A stretch of DNA of 64,000 bases from DASCOT01 sp965197275 (GTDB lineage Bacteria; Acidobacteriota; UBA890; WLXD01): contig CBDAMQ010000033.1 in NCBI GenBank assembly GCA_965197275.1, positions 372,001-436,000 on the forward strand, written 5' to 3'. Positions 17,856-26,613 of this stretch are shown in pieces. Position 1 is the stretch's first letter; each line of letters opens with the position of its first letter. A program made the position numbers and the translations under genes. The notes under the pieces are model-generated. The model was not told where the DNA came from and did not search any database. It was given only the letters and a program-made list of their open reading frames with translations.

Positions 17856-19478
17856 TCATCTGACCGTGTGGATGCGCTCGATGATGATCGGCGGCTGCAG
17901 GCTTTCGTCGTCGTTGGCCGGGGCGCGATGGATCCGACGGACGACATCCATCCCCGAGGCCACCTGCCCGAACGCGGCAAAGCCCTGACCGTCGTTGTTG
18001 CGCATTCCACCGAAATCCAGCGATGGCTGGGCACCGATACATATGAAGAAGTCGCCGGTGGCGGAATCCGGGGCGCCACGGGCCATGGAGATGGTTCCAT
18101 CGAGGTGCCGCAAACCGGTGTCGCGCGTACGTTCGAGGGAGATGGGCTCGAGTCCGCTGTCACCATCCGCGTTCGCGCCCGCCTGGATCACCTCGATGAG
18201 GATGTCGTCGCGGACCTGATTGTCGAGCGTCACGGTGCGGTGAAACCGGCCGCCGTCGTAGCGGCCGGCCTCGACGTAGCGCAGGAAGTTGGCGACGGTT
18301 CCCGGCGCCCGCGCGTCGTCGAGTTCCAGCTCGAAGGCGCCCAGCCCGGTCTCGACACGAACTCGCGTTCGCTCGGTCTGCGAAACTGCGTCCGGGGCCG
18401 AGCTCGATAGTTCCGGGCGGTCCATGATTCGGATCCACTCGCGATCGGACAGCAGTGCCTCGAAGCTGGGGTTTTGCGGCAGACCGCCGCTACCGCGCCG
18501 CGCATTGTAGGGATTGATCTCGACCGCCCGGCGAATCGCGTCGAGCGCATCCGCTCGCCGCCCAAGCTTCAGGTACGAGCTCCCCAGTGCTATCCAGACG
18601 TTGTCCTTGCCCGGGATCTTGTCGCGCAGCTCGATCAGCATCTGCAGGCCGCGCTCCCGGTCACCGGCCTCGAAAACCTGATTGGCGGCTGCAATCACCC
18701 CGCGCGATCGACGCACGGTGAGCAGACGGCGCAGCTCGATCAGCGGCGTGGGGTGGTCGTTGACGCGAAGATCCTCGGCGACATCGGAGTAGTTGGCGGC
18801 GCCGCCGCGCAGCTGGACGATGAACAGGGCGGCGGATTGCTGCCCCCGTCGGTCGCCGCCGGCTGCCTGCGCAGCATCCAGAGCGTCGAGGATGCGATCT
18901 GCCAGCGGTTTACCGCCCGTCGACTCGAACGACTCGGCCATTCCATCGACCACCCCGGACCCCATCATGCTGTTGGCCTGGGCACAGTAGTCGATGCCGC
19001 ATCGATGCCCTTTCCAGGCCTCCTGCGGATCGTCTCGAGGGTGCGCGTAGACGTCGAGCCCCACTGGGCCGCCGCCGGTGAACGCTGCGCTGCGCCCCTG
19101 GAAGTCGAGAATCGCCACTTGCCGCCGCGCGCTCGCCTCGTCGCTGCGTACCAGCTGCGACATGATCTCCTGCGGGTGCAGGCCGGCCATGAGCATTTCC
19201 ATTCCGATCCTGCCGTAGAACGGATTGGACGACATCTGATGCACGATGACCCCGACGCCACCTCGGAACGACGATCCGTTGCGCCCCACGGCCAGGACCC
19301 TGCTTGCCACACCGATCCCGAGCTCGCCGGTTCCCGGGTCGCGAACGATGATCGAGTAGGTGCTCAGGTAGTCGGGGTCGAAGTCGGTACTGGTCGGGTC
19401 GTACACATAGTCCTGCGCGCCCGCCGCCACGGCGGAGCACAGGAACAAGGTGCACACGAGCGCTGACGTGCGGAGCAT
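17856..19478 (-). CDS. DUF1028-TPR-cyclophilin fusion protein, secreted
   Basis: A 540-residue protein with a signal peptide (residues 1-21, ending AGA-QD). Residues ~39-255 are a DUF1028 domain: TYSIIVRDPGTGELGIGVASR, AVGRNGSSFRGGVGVIVHQ, the ANSMMGSGVVDGMAESFE segment and a GDRRGQQSAALFIV strand. Residues ~265-325 look like one or two TPR units. Residues ~371-540 are a cyclophilin-type peptidyl-prolyl isomerase, with APGTVANFLRYVEAGRYDGGRFHR, GTISMARGAPDSATGDFFI and FAAFGQVASGMDVV. DUF1028 proteins are Ntn-hydrolase-like and uncharacterised, usually ending in a peptidoglycan-binding domain; a C-terminal isomerase is not an arrangement I know. It could act on exported proteins. The gene is convergent with the C69 peptidase and has its own upstream gap of 80 bp. 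Confidence 0.88.
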   Translation of the reverse strand: MLRTSALVCTLFLCSAVAAGAQDYVYDPTSTDFDPDYLSTYSIIVRDPGTGELGIGVASRVLAVGRNGSSFRGGVGVIVHQMSSNPFYGRIGMEMLMAGLHPQEIMSQLVRSDEASARRQVAILDFQGRSAAFTGGGPVGLDVYAHPRDDPQEAWKGHRCGIDYCAQANSMMGSGVVDGMAESFESTGGKPLADRILDALDAAQAAGGDRRGQQSAALFIVQLRGGAANYSDVAEDLRVNDHPTPLIELRRLLTVRRSRGVIAAANQVFEAGDRERGLQMLIELRDKIPGKDNVWIALGSSYLKLGRRADALDAIRRAVEINPYNARRGSGGLPQNPSFEALLSDREWIRIMDRPELSSSAPDAVSQTERTRVRVETGLGAFELELDDARAPGTVANFLRYVEAGRYDGGRFHRTVTLDNQVRDDILIEVIQAGANADGDSGLEPISLERTRDTGLRHLDGTISMARGAPDSATGDFFICIGAQPSLDFGGMRNNDGQGFAAFGQVASGMDVVRRIHRAPANDDESLQPPIIIERIHTVR

Positions 19479-19558
19479 GGTTAACCCCCTTGATACGCGG
19501 AGTGGCCGTCCATCACGTGTAGTACGACTTACGGCCGGAGTTCAACCGGCTTGGCGGC

Positions 19559-21184
19559 CTAGAGCGCTGCGGGAGGCGCCGCGAGCGGTACGCCGACGCC
19601 GCCACCGGCGAGGCTTCCCGGCTGAACTGTCGCGGTGGTGGTGCCGCCGCTCAGCTTGTTGAGGTAAGCGTTCGGCTCGTGATCCAGCGCTCCGGCCGGC
19701 AGGTGTTCCCAGAGTGGGCCCAGCTCGCTGCGTACGCGGTTGACGAAGAACTCCGGGATCACATCGGTCTCGCGTTCATAGAACGCCCGCAACGGACGGT
19801 CTTCGCGCAGCCGTCGCCGGAGCTCGGTGTAGTAGCGGATGCGCCCGTATCCCTCCGACGAGACCGCACGCACGACGTTCATCCAGGTTGCGAAGCCGCG
19901 CTGCGAGGCGCGCGCCCGGCGGGCGATGCGCCGCGGCGAAAAGGTGTAGCGGGTCAGGTCGATGACGCGGTCGTAGAAGTCACCCCACTCGTAGTTGATC
20001 GGCTTGACGTTCATCGCATGGTTGTTGTTGAGGAAGTGGAACGGGAACGCGAGCACGCGTCCGGCACGTTGCAGATCGATGTTGAGCGGTGCCGCTTCGC
20101 CGAAGGCAGACAGCAACGAGTACCCCGGGAACGCCCCCGGCGACCGATCAATGAAGCGCTTGGTGAGCTCGAACGGTTCGGCGCCCGCGTCACCATCGAG
20201 CCCGAGCACGAAGTTGGCCTGCACGTACGGGATGTGGTCCATGACCAGGTTCACGTGCTCGGAAACCTGGCGCACCTTGTCCATCCCGGACTTGAGCCCG
20301 GTGCGCGACTTACCGCCGAGGTCGTACCAGGACTCGACGCCGGGCAACATGGCCTTGAATCCGGCGTCGCGCAGCCGTCGCAGGTTCGGTTCCGATAGCA
20401 GTGCGAGGCTGCTCTCCGCGGCGAAACGAATTGTCCCCGGGGGCACGGCCTCTTCGATCGTCGTCAGATAGTCGTCGAATCGCACGCCGAAGTTCGGGTC
20501 GTGCCAGCCAACGCACGGCTTCGGCATCACCTTCGTCAGGAAGCGTAGGTCGTCGCGTATCTGCTCGAAGTCGAGCGGCTGGTAGTCGACCTCGGCGTCG
20601 ATGCAGAAGCTGCAGGTGTAGGGACAGCCGACGCTGCCGATCATCGGCACCATCTTGATGCTCGTCGGTACCCGGCGAAGCGTCGACTCGATGTACTTCC
20701 AGCGCTGCCGCACGCTGGGAAGCTCCTGCGGCTGGGTCTTCGCTGCCAGATGGACACCCACCGGCCGGTGCGGCTGGCAGTCCGAGAGAATCTCGCCGAC
20801 GATCTCGCGATCGGTGAAACCGACGACGTAGTCGAAGTACCGTTGTGCGTCCTCCGGATAGCAGCGTGCGTGTGGCCCGCCGAGCACCGTGACCGCGCCG
20901 CGGCTGCGGAACAGATTGCTGACCGCATACGACAGTTGAGCCGCCTGCGAGAACGCGCCGACGAACAGCAGGTCTATGTCGTCCGGGAGCTCCTCGAGTA
21001 GGTCCTCGGCGCCCGTGTAGCAGACCAACTCGACATCATGTCCGGCCTCCTCGCACCACACGGCGATCACCTGCGGCATGATGCTCGCGAGGTTGGCGTT
21101 CATCACCCGGGCCCAGAGCGCTTTTGTGGGCGCCTTCGCTACCAGGTCCAGAACGCCGATTCGCAGTCGCCGCAAATTCACCAT
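19559..21184 (-). CDS. B12-binding-type radical SAM protein
   Basis: A 541-residue protein. The first ~150 residues have the Rossmann-like pattern of B12-binding domains (LLFVGAFSQAAQLSYAV, then VLGGPHARCYPEDAQRYFDYVV). The radical SAM cluster motif CPYTCSFC follows at residues 187-194, in GSVGCPYTCSFCIDAEVDY, coordinating the 4Fe-4S cluster that cleaves S-adenosylmethionine. The later FAAESSLALLSEPNLRRLRDAG block is the usual barrel strand and helix. The C-terminal ~200 residues, basic and helical, are not a domain I recognise. Related proteins carry out methylations or rearrangements in secondary metabolism and hopanoid or chlorophyll biosynthesis. The neighbours give no pathway: it stands alone on the minus strand. 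Confidence 0.85.
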   Translation of the reverse strand: MVNLRRLRIGVLDLVAKAPTKALWARVMNANLASIMPQVIAVWCEEAGHDVELVCYTGAEDLLEELPDDIDLLFVGAFSQAAQLSYAVSNLFRSRGAVTVLGGPHARCYPEDAQRYFDYVVGFTDREIVGEILSDCQPHRPVGVHLAAKTQPQELPSVRQRWKYIESTLRRVPTSIKMVPMIGSVGCPYTCSFCIDAEVDYQPLDFEQIRDDLRFLTKVMPKPCVGWHDPNFGVRFDDYLTTIEEAVPPGTIRFAAESSLALLSEPNLRRLRDAGFKAMLPGVESWYDLGGKSRTGLKSGMDKVRQVSEHVNLVMDHIPYVQANFVLGLDGDAGAEPFELTKRFIDRSPGAFPGYSLLSAFGEAAPLNIDLQRAGRVLAFPFHFLNNNHAMNVKPINYEWGDFYDRVIDLTRYTFSPRRIARRARASQRGFATWMNVVRAVSSEGYGRIRYYTELRRRLREDRPLRAFYERETDVIPEFFVNRVRSELGPLWEHLPAGALDHEPNAYLNKLSGGTTTATVQPGSLAGGGVGVPLAAPPAAL

Positions 21185-21377
21185 CCGTCAGAAGCGACGT
21201 CTGGCTCTGGCTGCCTTCTCGGCCTGGGCCGGGTCGTGTGCAGCGGAGGGCGAGCGCCTGGGGTCGTCCACGTCGTCAAGAGGTGGACGGATGCTGAGTA
21301 GGAAGGTGGCGGAATGCTAGGGCACAAGGACCCCGGGTTGCAACCAGCACGGCCCGGCCGGCGGTCGCCGCAGTTGA

Positions 21378-22082
21378 CTAGCGATGGTCCGCGGCGTTGT
21401 CCATACGGTCGAGATACGGCGCCACAATTCGCGTCCACAGGTCATAACCTGCTGCGCTCAGGTGCAGGCCGTCTTCAACGAACAGCACCGGCCGTGGGGT
21501 GCCGTCGGTGCCGAGCATTGGCGTCGCCGTGTCGGCGTAGAACAGCAGCGGGTTCTGGTCCGAATACCGACGGATCAGGGCGTTAGCGCGTGCCATCTCG
21601 GGCCACAGCTCCCAGCGACTCAGGCTGGGCTTGATGGGCACGAAGAGCACCGGGGTGGCTGGCAAGGCGGTCCGCACCAGGTCGACAAACGCTCGGTAGT
21701 CCTCGAGCACCTGTTGTGGACCCTTGCCGCCTGCAAGGTCGTTGTCGCCAGCGTAGAACACGATGGCGCTGGGGGCGTACTTCAACACGATGCGCGCGGC
21801 GAAATGGTTCACATCGGAGATGTGTGAGCCGCCGAAGCCGCGGTTCATCACCGCGACGCCCGGGAACGTCTCGGCCGTCGGCCAGAAACGAACGCTCGAG
21901 CTGCCGACGAAGAGAACGGGATGCGGAATCGTCGCATTCTTCCGGTCCCATTGCTCGAAGGCGTCGATCTCGGCATCGAAACGGCCCGGGTCCGGGTCGG
22001 CCGCCGTTTGTGGCGCCGCGCGCGCAAACGCCGCGAACCCCGCAGCCAGGAACACGCTGACCAGAACGAGTCGGCGACGCAT
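21378..22082 (-). CDS. SGNH/GDSL hydrolase, secreted
   Basis: A 234-residue enzyme with a signal peptide (LVLVSVFLAAGFAAFARA). The four SGNH blocks are in order: the nucleophile Ser in LFVGSSSVRFW, Gly in NRGFGGSHISD, Asn in YAGDNDLAGG, and Asp-His in EDGLHLSAAGYDLW. Family members are esterases or lipases acting on acetylated sugars, phospholipids or acyl esters. The GDND variant (instead of GTND) is common in this subfamily. It is divergent from the MFS transporter at 22253 across a 170-bp gap. Confidence 0.9.
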   Translation of the reverse strand: MRRRLVLVSVFLAAGFAAFARAAPQTAADPDPGRFDAEIDAFEQWDRKNATIPHPVLFVGSSSVRFWPTAETFPGVAVMNRGFGGSHISDVNHFAARIVLKYAPSAIVFYAGDNDLAGGKGPQQVLEDYRAFVDLVRTALPATPVLFVPIKPSLSRWELWPEMARANALIRRYSDQNPLLFYADTATPMLGTDGTPRPVLFVEDGLHLSAAGYDLWTRIVAPYLDRMDNAADHR

Positions 22083-22252
22083 GGTGGGTCTCCTCAGTGT
22101 CTGCGGATCTGCCGATGAGCGACGAGGTTGATCATCGTTGGACCAAGATTGTAGCCGTTCATAGGGCGGCCCCGGCGTCGAGCGCGACGACCACTCGAGC
22201 GGACCGCGCCCGCTTCGACGTAGGCGCCGCGTTGGTACAGACTGGCGCCGCT

Positions 22253-23454
22253 ATGACCTCTTCAGAACGACTCTCGCTGCGCTTCTCCAACGTCGGCCAC
22301 AGCTTCTCGCACCTGTTCATGCTGCTGTATCCCACCGCGTTGCTCGGCCTCGAGTCGGAGCTGAACATGAGCTACGCGGAGCTGATCGCGCTGCTGACGG
22401 CGGGCAACGTTCTTTTCGGTCTCGGCGCCTTGCCGGCTGGCTGGCTGGGCGACCGCTGGGACACGCTGCGGATGATGGTGCTGTTCTTCGTCGGTCTCGG
22501 CGTGGCGTCTGTCTTCACCGGGTTGATGAGCAGCGCTTTCGGCATCGGGTTCGGGCTTGCGTTGATCGGGTTGTTCGCATCGATCTACCACCCGGTCGGG
22601 ATTGCCTGGCTGGTCCGCAACGCCGCGAGCCCCGGCCGCGTGCTCGGCGTCAACGGAGTCTTCGGCAGCGTCGGCATTGCCTCTGCCAGCTTGATCGCCG
22701 GCCTGCTGACCGATCTGATCAGCTGGCGCGCCGCCTTCATCGTTCCGGGGGTCATTTCCACGGTCACTGGCCTGTCGCTCTGGCGTCATATTCTCAACGG
22801 CACGATTGTCGCCGGCGAGGGCGACGTGGAGGAGCAAGAGTCGGGCCCGCCGGCCGCGGGTAGGTCCCGCGTTTACCTGGTGCTGGCCGTCGCCGTGCTG
22901 TGCGGCGGCACCATGTTCCAGGCGCTGTCCGTCGTAATGCCCAAGCTGTTTACCGAGAGGCTGCTGCAACCGGGTGGATTCAACGCCCTGGGGGCCGGCG
23001 GTCTGGTATCGCTTGTGTACCTCATCGCTGCGCCGCCCAGGTGCTCGGCGGCTATCTCGCCGATCGCCATACGGCCCGCTCAGTCTACGTTGGCATGTAC
23101 GCGATCATCACACCGTTGTTGCTGGCTGCGGCCGCCATGAGTGGCTATGGGCTGGTCGTGATCCTTGCCGCCGTCGTCTTCCTGCAAACCGGGGCCATTC
23201 CGGTGGAGAACGTTCTGCTGGCGCGTCATTCGCCGCCGCAGTGGCGCGGCACGGTCTACGGCGTCAAGTTCGTATTCGCCTTCGGGCTCGCCTCGGTCGC
23301 CGTGCCGATGGTGGCAGCGTTGCACAGCTTCACCGGCGGGTTCTTCTGGGTGCTGGTGACCTTGGCAGGGCTCGGTGTGGTTGTAGCGTTCGTCTGTACA
23401 TTGCTGCCGACCGAGGGACGTCCGACACCGGCGCCGGTGCTGCCTGGCCGGTAG
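22253..23454 (+). pseudogene. MFS transporter with a single-base frameshift
   Basis: The start at 22253 (MTSSERLSLRFSNVGHSFSHLFMLLYPT) opens a typical ~400-residue major facilitator. The first half shows helices 1-6 with GWLGDRWDTLRMM (the conserved loop 2-3 motif) and HPVGIAWLVRNAASPGRVLGVNG. After GGLVSLVYLIA the frame is lost at 23030-23035 (GCTGCGCCGCCC). The expected continuation AAQVLGGYLADRHTARSVYVG lies in another frame and runs to 23454. One base is missing, so the product as written ends at 23140 with a random tail. Related proteins include fosmidomycin-resistance-like and NNP-type exporters; the substrate is not predictable. Confidence 0.8.
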
Positions 23455-23470
23455 CGTACTGGAGCGGAGG

Positions 23471-23512
23471 TCCCCTCCCAAAGGGGAGCGATGGGCCGTG
23501 GTTCTTGTTTTT
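23471..23512 (+). terminator. Possible weak terminator after the MFS gene
   Basis: A 6-bp stem (TCCCCT 23471-23476 with AGGGGA 23482-23487) starts 17 bp after the MFS stop. It is followed, after a GC-rich gap, by a T-rich run from 23501. The spacing is poorer than in a canonical intrinsic terminator. Confidence 0.3.
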
Positions 23513-23551
23513 CTCTGATGTGAGAATTACTATTCGCGATATTGAGAAAAA
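23508..23551. promoter_or_regulatory. AT-rich promoter/operator region of the second padR gene
   Basis: An AT-rich stretch, striking against the GC-rich background, with inverted arms TTTTTCTC (23508-23515) and GAGAAAAA (23544-23551). It ends 20 bp before the TTG start of the PadR gene. A promoter and a regulator site are expected here; neither is proven. Confidence 0.45.
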
Positions 23552-23571
23552 GAAATCCGTGGAGGTTCTCC

Positions 23572-23877
23572 TTGAACGAGACGGTCTACCAGGTGCTGCT
23601 GACGTTGCGATCCAGCGACATGCAGGCTCCAGACATTCTCGACGGGCTGCGCGAAATCTCAGGTACGGCTACGCCTTCGCTCGCGGGCTTTTATCGCTGC
23701 CTGAAGAGTGGCCTCGATGAGGGCTGGCTGGAGATCGCCGGCAACGACGCCAGCGGTCCTGGTCGGCCACGTCAGATCTATCACCTGACGGGCTTCGGTC
23801 AACGTGCGCTCGAGAAGGAGGCGCGCCGCCTGCAGGCGCTGGCCGCAATGGCGCTCGACAAAGTGGTGACCAGGTAG
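23572..23877 (+). CDS. PadR family transcriptional regulator (second copy)
   Basis: The start is a TTG at 23572, supported by GGAGG at 23561-23565 with a 6-base gap; it gives a 101-residue protein (MNETVYQVLLTLRSSDMQAPDILDGL). The winged helix is recognisable: the helix SLAGFYRCLKSGLDEGWLEI takes the place of the usual TVYPALRRLEEEGLL, and the wing GRPRQIYHLTGFGQRALE follows. It lies in front of a second large FtsX/MacB permease, like the padR-permease pair at 13046-16041, and probably represses that operon. The recognition helix differs strongly from that of the first PadR, so the two should not share an operator. Confidence 0.85.
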   Translation: MNETVYQVLLTLRSSDMQAPDILDGLREISGTATPSLAGFYRCLKSGLDEGWLEIAGNDASGPGRPRQIYHLTGFGQRALEKEARRLQALAAMALDKVVTR

Positions 23878-23889
23878 GAGACGACAATC

Positions 23890-24033
23890 GTGCGACGCTG
23901 GACCCATCGACTCGAGCGCCCGTTTCGCTGGGCTTGTGCGCTCTACCCGCGCGCCTTCCGCTCGCTGCTCGCCGCCGATATGGCAGGGCTCTACGCGCGG
24001 GGAGTGCGAGCGGATCCGTCGGTCCCGAGGTGA
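23890..24033 (+). pseudogene. Detached N-terminal cap of the second orphan permease
   Basis: A GTG at 23890 opens 47 codons (ALYPRAFRSLLAADMAGLYARG) that match the N-terminal cap normally fused to, or just before, these permeases. After LYARG the reading stops at 24033. Continuation-like sequence, RYALGTLATTLLGALSG, is in another frame up to about 24130, next to the permease start. So the cap and its linker look broken by one indel, with a second change needed to rejoin the permease frame. Confidence 0.45.
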
Positions 24034-24131
24034 CGGCGCCGCGGCACGTTACGCGCTCGGCACCCTAGCCACCACTTTGCTCGGTGCGCTTTCCGGCTCG
24101 CCTACAGGGCATCGCTCCGCCGAGGATACAA

Positions 24132-26561
24132 ATGGACGCTCTGCTTCAGGATCTTCGCTTCGGATTCCGGAATTTGGTCAAGAGCCCCGGGTTCAGCGCC
24201 GCCGCGCTTGTGTCGCTGGCGCTGGGAATCGGCGCCAACGCGGCGATTTTCAGCGTCGTCAACGCCGTCCTTCTCCGCGATCTGCCCTTCCGCGATCCCG
24301 ACCGACTGGTGGTGATTTGGGAGACCAATCGTCAGCTGGGCGTTGAGCGTACGGGCCCCTCCGGCGCGACGTTTCTCGATTGGCGCGAACGTTCGCGTTC
24401 GTTCGAGGACATGACATTCTTTCAGGTAGGTAGCGCGACGATCACAGGTCTTGAGGAACCGGAACAGGTCCCCGGGATGCGTGTGACGGTCAACTTCTTC
24501 GACATTCTCGGCTACGAGCCCGCGCTCGGGAGAGATTTCCTTCCGACCGAGGCGCGTGGCGGCCGCGCCGACGTGGCGATCGTCTCGCACGACTTCTGGC
24601 AGCGAGCCTGGGGAGGTCGGTCTGAGGTCCTGGGTAGTCAGCTCATGGGGGATCACATCCCCTACACGTTGACCGGCGTCCTGCCGCCCGATTTCTGGTA
24701 CCCACTGCGCACGGATCTCTTCGTTCCATGGGACGAGGCGGAGCTCGGCGCGATGTCGCGGTGGGCGCGAGAGTTCGCTGTGATCGGACGGCTGGCACCG
24801 GGTGTAACGATGGAGCAAGCGCGGGCGGAGATGAGCGCGATCGCGGAAGGGCTCGCGGCGGAGTATGCGGAGCAAGAAGGTTGGGGCGTGGAGATAAGCA
24901 CCGTTCGAGAGGAGACCACAGCGTTCATTCGTCCAGCGCTGCTTGTCGTTTTGGGTGCCGTCGCGTTCGTGCTCTTGATCGCGTGCACCAATGTGGCCAA
25001 CCTGCTGTTGGCGCGCGCCACGAGCCGACATCGCGAGATGGCAATTCGCGCCGCTACCGGCGCTTCACGGGTGCGGCTGCTCCGGCAACTGCTGACCGAG
25101 AGCGCTTTGCTGAGCATTGGCGGCGGTGCGCTGGGTTTGCTCGTCGGCTACCTGGGTCTGCAAACGCTGCGAGCGTTGTTGCCGTCCGAGATCCCCTTGG
25201 TTGGTGCCAACGGAGCGATCATGCTGCCCGCGGTCGACATGGATGCGCGAGTGCTGCTCTTCACCGCAGCAGTTGCGTTGCTCACCGCAGTCTTGTTCGG
25301 AATCTTGCCTGCGTGGCAGACCTCGCTGGCCGACCTCAGCGGCGCGCTGAAGCAAGCTGACCGAGGCGCCGCGGGCACATCACGCCGTGGTGGACGCGCC
25401 CTCAACACGCTGGTGGCAGGCGAGATCGCGTTGGCGGTGGTTCTCCTCGCCGGGACTGTCCTCATGGTGCAGACGCTCTGGAATCTGAGCCGCGTGGATC
25501 TAGGCTTCGACCCGAGCGGTTTGCTCTCGATGCAGATCGAGGTGCCGACTGATTCCCGGTATGGCACCGACGACGAACAGGCGGTGTTCTATCGTCAGGT
25601 CTTGGAGGAGCTGCGCGCTCTTCCCGGTGTGGAGTCGGTGGGCATCAGCGAGATCCTGCCGCTCGACAACGCGCAGCGCCGCATCGACTTCAGGCGTAGC
25701 GATGATGACCTGCCGGTCGGGGCACCGGGCATCGGAGTCGACTACAACCTCGCCGACGCCGGCTTCTTCGAAACGCTGCGCGTGCCGTTGGTGCGAGGCC
25801 GGCCGTTCAACGATACCGACGACCGCGACCACCGCCAGGTGGTCCTCATCGACACTACGTTCGCCGCCGCCTACTTTCCCGGCCGCGATCCGATCGGCGA
25901 ACAGATCGAGATCTGGCGTCTCGACTTTGAGATCGTCGGGATCATCGGACCAATACGCAACGCCGGTATTGATACGGTGCCGCGCCCCACCGTATACGTG
26001 TCGTACCTGCAGCACCCGGACAACCTGATGAGCTTTGTGCTGCGCTCGGCGGGTGACCCGGCGTCGCTGACGCAGGCTGCGAAGGAGGCGGTCTGGGTCG
26101 TCGATCCGGAGCAACCACTGTTCAACGTTCGACCTATGGACTCGGTCGTTGCGCAGGGCGCCTCCTCGCGGCGGCTGACGTCGATATTGCTAGGGATCTT
26201 CAGCGGTCTGGCGTTGATGATGGCCGCTTTCGGTGTCTACGGAGTGATGTCGTACGCGGTGGGACAACGGACGCGCGAGCTGGGCCTGCGACAGGCGCTC
26301 GGCGCCAACCGGAGCAAGCTTCTCGGCATGATCGTGCGTGAGGGGGCGGCGATCACGGTATTCGGCATCGCAATCGGGACGGTGGCAGCGCTGGCGATCG
26401 GCACCGCGCTTTCGTCGCTGCTCTACGGTGTCAGCGCGAGTCAACCGCTGGTGTTCGTGTTGGTTGGTGCGCTGTTGTTCACGGTATCGGCCGCAGCGAC
26501 TCTCGTGCCAGCGCTCCGCGCCTCGAGCGTCGATCCGATGACGGCGCTGCGATCGGATTGA
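24132..26561 (+). CDS. Duplicated FtsX/MacB-type ABC permease (second orphan permease)
   Basis: An 809-residue protein; the start at 24132 (MDALLQDLRFGFRNLVKSPGF) is the usual beginning of the first FtsX/MacB unit. It has the first helix AALVSLALGIGANAAIFSVVNAVLL, a MacB core, the ANLLLARATSRHREMAIRAATGASR hinge, a second MacB core, and the C-terminal GVYGVMSYAVGQRTRELGLRQALGA domain. Two copies of the FtsX transport unit lie in one chain and there is no ATPase. It follows the PadR gene at 23572, the same arrangement as at 13046-16041, but on the opposite strand and with divergent sequence, so the two are not a recent duplication. Confidence 0.9.
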   Translation: MDALLQDLRFGFRNLVKSPGFSAAALVSLALGIGANAAIFSVVNAVLLRDLPFRDPDRLVVIWETNRQLGVERTGPSGATFLDWRERSRSFEDMTFFQVGSATITGLEEPEQVPGMRVTVNFFDILGYEPALGRDFLPTEARGGRADVAIVSHDFWQRAWGGRSEVLGSQLMGDHIPYTLTGVLPPDFWYPLRTDLFVPWDEAELGAMSRWAREFAVIGRLAPGVTMEQARAEMSAIAEGLAAEYAEQEGWGVEISTVREETTAFIRPALLVVLGAVAFVLLIACTNVANLLLARATSRHREMAIRAATGASRVRLLRQLLTESALLSIGGGALGLLVGYLGLQTLRALLPSEIPLVGANGAIMLPAVDMDARVLLFTAAVALLTAVLFGILPAWQTSLADLSGALKQADRGAAGTSRRGGRALNTLVAGEIALAVVLLAGTVLMVQTLWNLSRVDLGFDPSGLLSMQIEVPTDSRYGTDDEQAVFYRQVLEELRALPGVESVGISEILPLDNAQRRIDFRRSDDDLPVGAPGIGVDYNLADAGFFETLRVPLVRGRPFNDTDDRDHRQVVLIDTTFAAAYFPGRDPIGEQIEIWRLDFEIVGIIGPIRNAGIDTVPRPTVYVSYLQHPDNLMSFVLRSAGDPASLTQAAKEAVWVVDPEQPLFNVRPMDSVVAQGASSRRLTSILLGIFSGLALMMAAFGVYGVMSYAVGQRTRELGLRQALGANRSKLLGMIVREGAAITVFGIAIGTVAALAIGTALSSLLYGVSASQPLVFVLVGALLFTVSAAATLVPALRASSVDPMTALRSD

Positions 26562-26613
26562 CGACCTGGCACTCGTCATGGCGGCTCAGAAGCCGACCGA
26601 CCCCGGCTGCCGC

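Noticed and set aside
18474..19466. A 330-codon frame opposite the DUF1028-cyclophilin gene
   Set aside because: No family resemblance; composition typical of an antisense frame in GC-rich DNA.
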